Assembly (NCBI GenBank): GCA_022410635.1 | Contig: JAJVDF010000866.1 | Coordinates: 84,902-148,901, forward strand | Reading direction: 5' to 3' | Origin: Tretioscincus oriximinensis | Taxonomy: Eukaryota > Chordata > Lepidosauria > Squamata > Gymnophthalmidae | Length of the DNA stretch: 64,000 nucleotides | Shown: positions 57,085 through 64,000 of the stretch, one piece after another | How the letters are laid out: every line of letters starts with the position of its first letter | Position numbering within the stretch: position 1 is the first letter of the stretch | The notes under the pieces: model-generated | Databases searched by the model: none | Seen by the model: the letters and a program-made list of their open reading frames with translations, nothing else | What the model was told of the DNA's origin: nothing | Made by a program: the position numbers and the translations under genes

Positions 57085-60000
57085 GTAAGTTTTTAATATA
57101 TATATATGTCTCTCTCTGTGTGTGTGTGAATCACCTAGACAAAATCATTCAGCATTCAGCCTTTTATTTATTAGCTCTTTTTATATCATGTATCATACTT
57201 TCCTTCGCAATAAATATTGAGAACCAGTCTTGTGTAGTGTTTAAAGAGTAGGACTTTAATCTGGAAGTCTCCTGGTTTGATTCTGCACTCCTCACAACAG
57301 CCTCACAATTATCTTGGGCTAGTCACAGTTTTTCAGAGCTCTCTCAGCCGTACAAGGTATCTGTTGTGAAGAGAAGAACAGAAGGTTATGTTCCTTCTCC
57401 TCCTCCATCTTCTCCTTTGTCGTCTCCTTCTTCTTCTACTACTTCGTCTTCTTCATCTCCTTCTCCTTCTCTTTCTCCTTCCCCATAGGAGGCAGTGTGA
57501 CAAACAGCATTTTCAATGCTATTTCCAGCTGTTTTACATTGTATTCTATTCTTTTTCCATAACCAGCTCATTTATCAGCATTTATATACATACATTATCT
57601 CTGCAAAATTAAGAATTTTTCTTTCTTTCTAATTGCACTTTCTTTCTAGTTGCACTATTGATTTGCTGTTCTATTTATCCCCTCACCCCAAGTGCTTCAG
57701 CTTTCCAAAAACCATCATATGAATGTATAGAAGCCTCCCTCTGCATGTTGAAAAGTGTTGGCTGGTGATGAAGCAAATCTCTTCATCAACTTCTAGCAAT
57801 GCTTCTATCAATAATCACCCTGTACAAATGACGTTTGGTGATAACACTGTTTCCTCCTGTGGTAATATTTTGATAACATATGGTCACATCCTATCCAGCA
57901 CTGAACCTCTGCTGTTCCTATGATCTTTGCTTCATTTTATCTAAACATTCTACTAAGCTTTAGTATACTGCTCAAAACAATTAAGGGAACACTTTAACAT
58001 AACAGTGTATGTTAAAGTGTTCCCTTAATTGTTTTGAGCAGTATATTTTCCTTAACTCATAGATTGCTCCTGCCTTATGTGTCCAGTGGTACTGATATGA
58101 CAAACTAGATTTTCATCATTCAGTTATCTATTTTACATTTATTTAAATTCATTTATATCCCACCCTTCGCCATTGGTCCCAGGGCGGGTAACAAAAGATC
58201 AAGATTTTTTTTAAAAAAATCACATTAATAAAACTTTTTAAATGATCCATACCCTTCTTCCTTCCTNCCTCCCCCCAATCCACCCACCCTCCCTGGAAGG
58301 ACAAAATGCAGAGGGAGGTAAGGCTGACAGAGCAGTGAAAAAAATAAGGGTGTCCAGAGGCATCTGTAACAGAAAAGCAACAGCAACTTCCTGCGTCATT
58401 GGTTTTCTACACAATTTCTTTACTTTACTCTTTGATATATACCCTGCTCACCCCTCAGTGGACTCTGGGCAGCTCACAATACAAACCATGAATACAAATT
58501 AATTATATAAAATCAAATACAATAACAAAATCCAAAAAATATTTTAAACAAGTTACAATCATAAAACCACCCAACGTACACAAATTCACGTCCACAGGGC
58601 AGTTATTACAAGCAACAAAAAAACAGGCAGTTGNTCCCTCTTCTTACCACCCTTCTAGATCATTTATTAATGTGCTGTTACATTCTGCCTGTAAATATGA
58701 GGGTGGATGCATAGAATGATATATTGCAAGCATCCGTTGTGCCGGCAACTGCAGCAGTGATCTGTTACAGAACTGAAACTGAATTGAAGATTCTGCAAAT
58801 GAAAAGAAACTTCAGCTTTCTTCATCAGTAGCCTTCCACGAAGCTGCTCCATCATTTCCCCACAAACATTTTCTTCATGTACTGTGTTTCCATGTGCACA
58901 TTTTTGTTTGCAAGCATGTTGCTGGACAGTACTGATTATAATAACAACAATACAGTAAAACCCCGGTTATCCGAACTAATGGGGGCGGCCCCATTTCGGA
59001 TAATCAATTTTTTCGGATAATCCATGACATCGATCGGGTGACAGCAGACAACAGATTTAAAGCATTAAATAAATTATGAAATTGTTCTTACCTGTAATGC
59101 TTTAAATCTGTCGTCTGCTGTCACCCGATCGATGGAAAAAGGCTTCTCCTTCNGGCACGGCTCGCGGCGCCGGAAGAAGGGCGATAGCGAAACTGACATC
59201 GATCGGGTGACAGCAGACGACGGATTTAAAGCATTACAGGTAAGAACAATTTCATAATTTATTTAATGCTTTAAATCCGTCGTCTGCTGTCACCTGATCG
59301 ATGTCAGTTTCGCTATNGCCCTTCTTCCAGCGCCGCAAGCCGTGCCGGAAGGAGAAGCCTTTTTCCACCTACGCAGTAAGGGCGCCACACGGNGCCCTTA
59401 CTACGTAGGTGGAAAAAGGTTGTTATAGATACAGTAACAACTTCGGTTAAGCCGGGTTTCGGTTAAGTGAAGTCCGGATAACCGGGGTTTTACTGTATAT
59501 TCATTTATTTAGACCTTTTCTTGCTTTCTCCAGAACAGGCACTCTATGGAGTAGACAGGGCTGAGAGAGTTCAAAAGACATTGACTGGCTCAAGCTGGCT
59601 TCATGGAGGAGTGTGAAATAGAACTTGGAGACTACCAAGATAAGAGTTCAACACTCTATCCACTAGGTCAAACTGGCTCTCAAGAGAACCCTTGATTGAT
59701 AAGGATAAATAATAATGCAAACCTTTATGCAGATATTTTTCTGATGTCATCACTTAATACTACTTTGAAATTTCATTGCAGCATGATCCTAAAGAACTAT
59801 CAGCATGTCCTGTCTTTCCTGTTTGCTGAGTATGAAAATAATATTAAGCCTCTATACAATGTCAGTTTGAAGTATCGCATAGGTGACAATGCTTATAGTG
59901 CTTCCTTCACATCTTCAAATATTTTTGACCTTCTCTTTCAAAACCGAGGAAAAACTCCCAACTACAACTGCATCCATGAAGAAAAATTAATGGCTGCTAT

Positions 60001-63000
60001 TGGAGGCCTTTCATCTCCAAATTCTATCCAGATGGCCAACATCTTAAGTATCTACAAGATTCCTCAGGTATCTTTCTAATTATGCATAGATGCAATATAA
60101 GGGCAGGTTCACATTGACTGAAGCTTTTCACAGGTTATGTAAAAAGAAGCAGAAAAGCATATTGTTTGAGCTATTGCTTGGGCTCCAGCATCCTCCTGTG
60201 ACCCTCATTCATGGCNCCTCTGCCCACTCTAACACTGGAGCATCCCATCCACCAGCCTCTGGCCACTGGGTGACCCCCTTCACTTTTCCACTTTTAAAAA
60301 CTCATCAAAATGTGAATTCGGCTTGAATCAGGACACTTTTCTCTGTCTGTTCGGAGTATAAGGGATGGTACTTTACTTAGATGGAGGAGGCTGGTGAATA
60401 CAGATAAAAATATATTACACAACGAGGGATTCTTTACTCAACTAGAGCCCCTGCAGAAGCAGGAGAGAGGGGGAGGAAGGATATAGGTAAAAAGGAGCCT
60501 TCTTTGGTCTATGAGTTTATGTCATGTATGATTTGCATTTTTTCTCTCTCTCCAATATTTGTGTCAAATGTTTATATTTTGTTTTTATTTTATGTCTATA
60601 TATGTATTTGAACTTTATGTTTTTACATATATACATATATATTTAAACTTTTTCTCCCAGTATGCCTAGGTGTTTTCTCACAATGGAACTGAACTGCTCT
60701 AATCCAGCTACAGCACACTTTCAGGGTGAAAAACACTTATGCATTTCAACAGGATTTTTTTCTTGCCTGCTTGCTTAGGCTGCATCCACACAGCTATTTT
60801 ATTCCTCAATCNGCGCAAGATGAGGAAGGTTCTGTTAAGCATGTTTCAGCAGTCGTCCCGCAATAAACGCCATTTATCCCGGAATAAACTATTGCTGGGA
60901 TAATCAGGCATCATTGCGGAGAACCTCCGAAATCTCGCAGCCAACCTCCGTCATCTCGTAACCAACCTAGTGTGAGAGACAGGAGGGGAGAGATGATAGG
61001 AAGAAGTGCCGCCTCCTTGCTTCAGCGGGGAAATCTTCCCGCCTTTTCCTAAGCCAGACATCGTTGCTGTCAATTTATTCAGCTGAGGTGAGGAGGAGGT
61101 GGGGAGGTTGACAAGACATCTGTCAATGTTGTCCTTTGTTTCACCGAGTTGATCTCCAGGTAGCAGTCCCTGAAAGCAGGCGGAGGGCAGCCTGGGCTTA
61201 GGAAAAGACTTCTCGTGACACGCAGCTGGTTCTGCTACATTGCTTTGGCTGTGCCCTCCTTCCAGCCAGCCCTCCGCCTCCTTTGGGGGGCTGCTGCCTG
61301 GAGGTCAGCTTGGTGAAATGAAGGGGAACATTGACAGATGTCCTGTCAACCTCCCCNCCTCCTCCTCGCCTCAGCCAAACCATTTGATAGCGATGAGGTC
61401 CTGCTCATCTCTTCGCAGAGCCGATCTCCAGGCAGCAGCCCCTGAAAGCAGGTGGAGGGCTGACTGGAAGGAGGGCACAGCCGGCTGCGTATCACGAGAA
61501 TTCAAGTATATGTGTGAACAGACACACCATTGTATATTCTGGTGTGAACAGACACGCCATTCTTATATTCCAGGATATAGCTTTATTCCAGTTTTCCTCT
61601 CGTCGTGTGAACGCAGCCTTAGTATAGTTCTTCAGTACAGTAAGATGGATTAAACATGTGTTTCAGAATAGCATCTATGACTCATCCTCCAAGGTAAATA
61701 ACATAGTCCTAGATGTGCATGTATGGAGGTTCCTGCCAAGTGAAATTCTCTGGCCTGTGCGAAGAAACTCTCCTTAATATCACACTTCTCACCACAAAGG
61801 TCCACCACAAAGGTTGTGATTGGCAAGAGTTCAGCAAGTGTCATGTTGCCTCTTTATAAATCTTTGGTGAGGCCACATCTCCCATATGAAATGAGGCTGC
61901 AATGTTTAGGTCTCCTCAGCCTCAAAAGATGACAGTTAAGAGTAGTTAATTGAAGCATATAAAACATGCATGGGGTGCATAAGGTGAGTAGAGAAAAATA
62001 TTTTCTGAATCACACAATAGTAGGACGAGAGGGTACTCCTTGAAGCTGATGTGATGAAGGGTTAGGACAGACAAGGGTGAGTATTTTTTCAGTCAAAGGG
62101 TCATTGGTCTATGGAATGCACTTCTTGAAGAGGTGCTGGTANATAGCAGCCAGGGTAGCTTCAAGACAGGATTAGGCAAATTTGTGGAAGACAAGTGTAT
62201 CAGTGGCTATTAGGATGGAAAAACAGGAAGTATTTCTGAAATACCATTTGCAGGAAGTCAAGAACAGGAGAGAGTTTTGCCTTCTGCTTGAGACTGCCCT
62301 AATGCAATTGGTGGGTTACTGTGTGAGACAAGCTGCTGGACTAGATAGATTATGGAGTGATTCAGCAGAGTTCTTCCTATGTTCTTATGCAATTAGGCAC
62401 CTAGCTCTCCACCATGGTACAAATCTTTACCCATTGGTATATGCGACTTGAACTCACTTTGTTTTGATGTTGTGATATCAGACTCGTGACAAGGAACAAA
62501 TGTGACATAAAACAATTTTTTCACATCCTAGTACCATAGATGCTGCCTTTCTCCTCAAACAGGGAATCACACAATGTTCTTATTGAACCTCTTGTTGGTA
62601 AGAAAAGATCAGAGCCAGAGGAATTTGGATAAGAAAGATTGGCTTCTATAAATAAGATTGACAGGCAAGATAGGGGAAGATCCAGCATTCATTTATGTTA
62701 ATTGTGGAACACCAAGCTATTAGGCTTCATACATATCCCTCCTCACAGTAGCAAAGTAGTTCAATGTTANGGTATTGCCAACAATGAATGAATTTTTTTC
62801 CTGGTTTTTAGGGCTTATCTGTGCCTTCTGTTGCTTTCCAGATGGTGCCTTTTTCCATTCATACTGCTTATTTATTTATTTACATTTTTATACCGCCCTA
62901 TACCCAAAGTTTTCAGGCCTTGAATCTCTGGTTTGTGCCAACTCTGGCACTTAAAAATGATCCAGAGGGTCATTGTTCTGTGGAATTTATTCCCAGAAGA

Positions 63001-64000
63001 GGTGGTGGTACATAGCAGCCTGGATAGCTTTAAGANAGGAGTAAAAAAGCTCATGGAAGCCGAGGATATGAATAGCTACTAAGGTGGGTCTTTTGATGCT
63101 GCCTCCGGGATGGAACAACTGGCAGTACTCCTGAAATACCATTTGCTGGGAGTTGAAAATAGGTGAAGATTTTGCCTTCTTCTGCTTCAGAATGCCCAGA
63201 TACAACTGGTGAGCCACTCTGTGAGACAAAATGCTGGACTAGATGGCCTCTGGCTCCATTTGGAAGCACTCTTCTTATGTTACAAAAGATGAAGCTCAAC
63301 TATAAATCTTTTCTATTTGCACAAAGTTATAGCAAAACAGGACAAGTAAACANTTATGTATATGGTACATCCTGATGCTTTTGTTTCTCTCCATTAGGTA
63401 AACTATGGCTCCTTTGATCTTGTGCTGAGTGACAGATCCTGCTTTCCGTCCCTCTACCAGATGGTCCCAAATGAAGAGGCTCAATATGTTGGGATTGTTC
63501 ATCTAGTCAAGTACTTTGGATGGAACTGGATTGGCTTAATTGTTTCTGGTGATGAACGAGGAGAAAGCTTCCATCAGACCCTGAAACCAAGACTTTTAGA
63601 ACATAAAATATGCATTGCTTGGACACTGGTGATCACTTTTGTGCCAATGTTTCAACCAGATCAGATCCTTTCTAGGAAATTGTTACCAATATTTTATGCA
63701 GTTACCGAGAGAAAAATCAATGTCACCATTGTTTATGGAGATAACCAATCTTTAGAGGGTTTGCAAATTGTTTTAATCAGCTTAGAACTAAAGAACATGT
63801 CCCCTATAGAAAGAGTATGGATAACAACAGTTGAATGGGATTTCACTACTGCAGTCTATACTCCACTTTCCGCATTGAAGACTTTCAACGGCACGTTATC
63901 GTTTGCANTCCATTCAAATACAGTGCCAAACTTCAAAAAGTTTTTACAGGCAATAAATCCTTTCAAAGATCGTATGTTCTCTCTGCCACAATTTTGGTCT
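56834..64000 (+). CDS. V2R-D: type-2 vomeronasal receptor, 5' half only (runs off window)
   Basis: Exons seen: 56834-57084, 59782-60067, 63398-64000 (exon 3 cut by the window end; about 240 nt of it missing). All splice sites and phases match the other copies and the frame is open, with one N in exon 3 (63907). Exon 3 is nearly the same as in V2R-C. The ATG at 56834 gives the MFVSGSFSE start; an upstream ATG at 56824 is in another frame. Exons 4-6 should lie beyond 64000. Confidence 0.9.
57213..57480 (+). repeat. tRNA-derived SINE (family 1) with pyrimidine tail
   Basis: GAGAACCAGTCTTGTGTAGTG head, TTTGATTCTGCACTCCTC B-box-like segment, CTCTCAGCCGTACAAGG, then a long TTCTCCTTC tail (57391-57487). 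Confidence 0.75.
57966..58043. mobile_element. Tc1-type terminal-repeat palindrome
   Basis: TACTGCTCAAAACAATTAAG to CTTAATTGTTTTGAGCAGTA, a near-perfect 78-bp palindrome made only of Tc1-like ends, flanked by TA. Confidence 0.85.
58130..58640 (-). mobile_element. LINE 3' tails, probably L2-type
   Basis: ATATCCCACCCTTCGCCATT with CCAGGGCGGG, and at 58437 ATATACCCTGCTCACCCCTC, are inverted versions of LINE tails. Degraded. Confidence 0.5.
58953..59495. mobile_element. Pogo/Tigger-like non-autonomous element with nested inverted repeats
   Basis: CAGTAAAACCCCGGTTATCC at the left is inverted at the right end (59476-59495), with TA on both sides (58951, 59496), as in pogo/Tigger elements. The interior is two hairpins built from one unit: arm GATCGGGTGACAGCAGAC forward at 59032 and 59202, inverted at about 59115 and 59287. 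The loop of the second hairpin is the reverse complement of the first. No transposase. Confidence 0.85.
59135..59239 (+). other. Exon-like segment inside the pogo-like element
   Basis: A 35-codon open stretch (EKGFSFRHGSRRRKKGDSET, then DIDRVTADDGFKALQ) ends exactly at CAG|GTAAGA, a consensus splice donor in phase 0. It may be a host exon captured by the transposon. I do not recognise the protein, and an open frame this short can arise by chance. Confidence 0.35.
59520..59690 (-). repeat. tRNA-derived SINE (family 1)
   Basis: Reverse complement reads GAGAGCCAGTTTGACCTAGT then ACTCCTCCATGAAGCCAGCT and CTCTCAGCCCTGTCTACTCC. Confidence 0.7.
59782..60067 (+). CDS. V2R-D exon 2
   Basis: 286 nt between CATTGCAG and GTATCTT. 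MILKNYQHVLSFLFAEYENN, TPNYNC, AAIGGLSSPNSIQMANILS, ends IYKIPQ. Confidence 0.93.
60776..61621. mobile_element. hAT-like non-autonomous element with internal inverted repeats
   Basis: TAGGCTGCATCCACAC at the left and GTGTGAACGCAGCCTTA at the right are inverted ends. Inside, a GC-rich block (about 61085-61230) is repeated inverted (61235-61365) and again partly direct (61415-61490): GATCTCCAGGTAGCAGTCCC / CTGCTGCCTGGAGGTCAGC / GATCTCCAGGCAGCAGCCCC. No clear target duplication. Confidence 0.55.
61845..62390 (+). mobile_element. CR1-like LINE 3' part
   Basis: TTGCCTCTTTATAAATCTTT, TAGGTCTCCTCAGCCTCAAA, ends ATGTTCTTATG. Degraded. Confidence 0.8.
62955..63283 (+). mobile_element. CR1-like LINE 3' part
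   Basis: GATCCAGAGGGTCATTGTTC, TGCCTCCGGGATGGAACAAC, ends CTCTTCTTATG 115 bp before exon 3 of V2R-D. Confidence 0.8.
63398..64000 (+). CDS. V2R-D exon 3 (partial, window edge)
   Basis: Begins VNYGSFDLVLSDRSCFPSLY after [34 protein letters not shown] and RVWITTVEWDF are present; open to the last base. Differences from V2R-C exon 3 are scattered single bases. Confidence 0.93.

Noticed and set aside
1..64000. CRISPR array, bacterial operon or viral genome
   Set aside because: Spliced vertebrate receptor genes and eukaryotic retroelements fill the window; no regularly spaced short repeats with unique spacers are present.

Overview
This window is vertebrate genomic DNA, almost certainly from a squamate reptile. 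It holds a head-to-tail cluster of type-2 vomeronasal receptor (V2R) genes, all on the + strand, set in dense interspersed repeats: CR1, L2 and L1 LINEs, tRNA-derived SINEs, a chromodomain Ty3/gypsy element, Penelope-like candidates, a SPIN-type hAT and several palindromic MITEs. The species cannot be named from the sequence. Scattered single N bases and a 460-base N run (14096-14555) indicate a draft assembly.

Four receptor units can be assembled from splice sites and reading frame. V2R-A spans 17-12218, V2R-B 23165-38721, V2R-C 40333-52495, and V2R-D starts at 56834 and runs off the window end inside exon 3. Each follows the same six-exon plan: exon 1 about 250 nt (signal peptide), exon 2 286 nt, exon 3 840-846 nt, exon 4 228 nt (ligand-binding Venus flytrap), exon 5 127 nt (cysteine-rich), exon 6 about 900-950 nt (end of cysteine-rich domain plus seven-transmembrane domain). 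Exon sums are multiples of three (875, 895 and 879 aa for A, B, C) and every junction has AG/GT, so A-C look intact apart from N bases. C and D are closest to each other in exon 3. Four broken exon relics lie between or inside the genes: psi-exon 5 at 10881, psi-exon 6 at 21185, psi-exon 2 at 41143 and psi-exon 6 at 52795. They record repeated duplication and decay.

Region by region: 1-12.2 kb is V2R-A. 12.3-12.8 kb is a hAT element with an 8-bp target duplication that carries a captured piece of a short-chain dehydrogenase gene resembling RDH14. 12.9-19.2 kb is a minus-strand Ty3/gypsy chromovirus with both LTRs, itself invaded by an L1, a Penelope-like fragment with a hammerhead-like motif, and a CR1. 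19.2-22.7 kb holds MITEs, L2 and a V2R relic. 23.2-38.7 kb is V2R-B, whose intron 3 carries two L1 remnants and a CpG-rich block with an unplaced ORF. 40.3-52.5 kb is V2R-C, with a disrupted extra exon 2 in its first intron. 53-56.3 kb is repeat-poor intergenic DNA. 56.8-64 kb is the 5' half of V2R-D, whose introns carry SINEs, a pogo/Tigger-like fold-back element and a long hAT-like element.

The receptors are expected to act singly in vomeronasal sensory neurons as class C GPCRs for peptide or protein cues. Nothing suggests they cooperate as a pathway. An upstream sequence block shared by B, C and D is the best candidate for common regulation.
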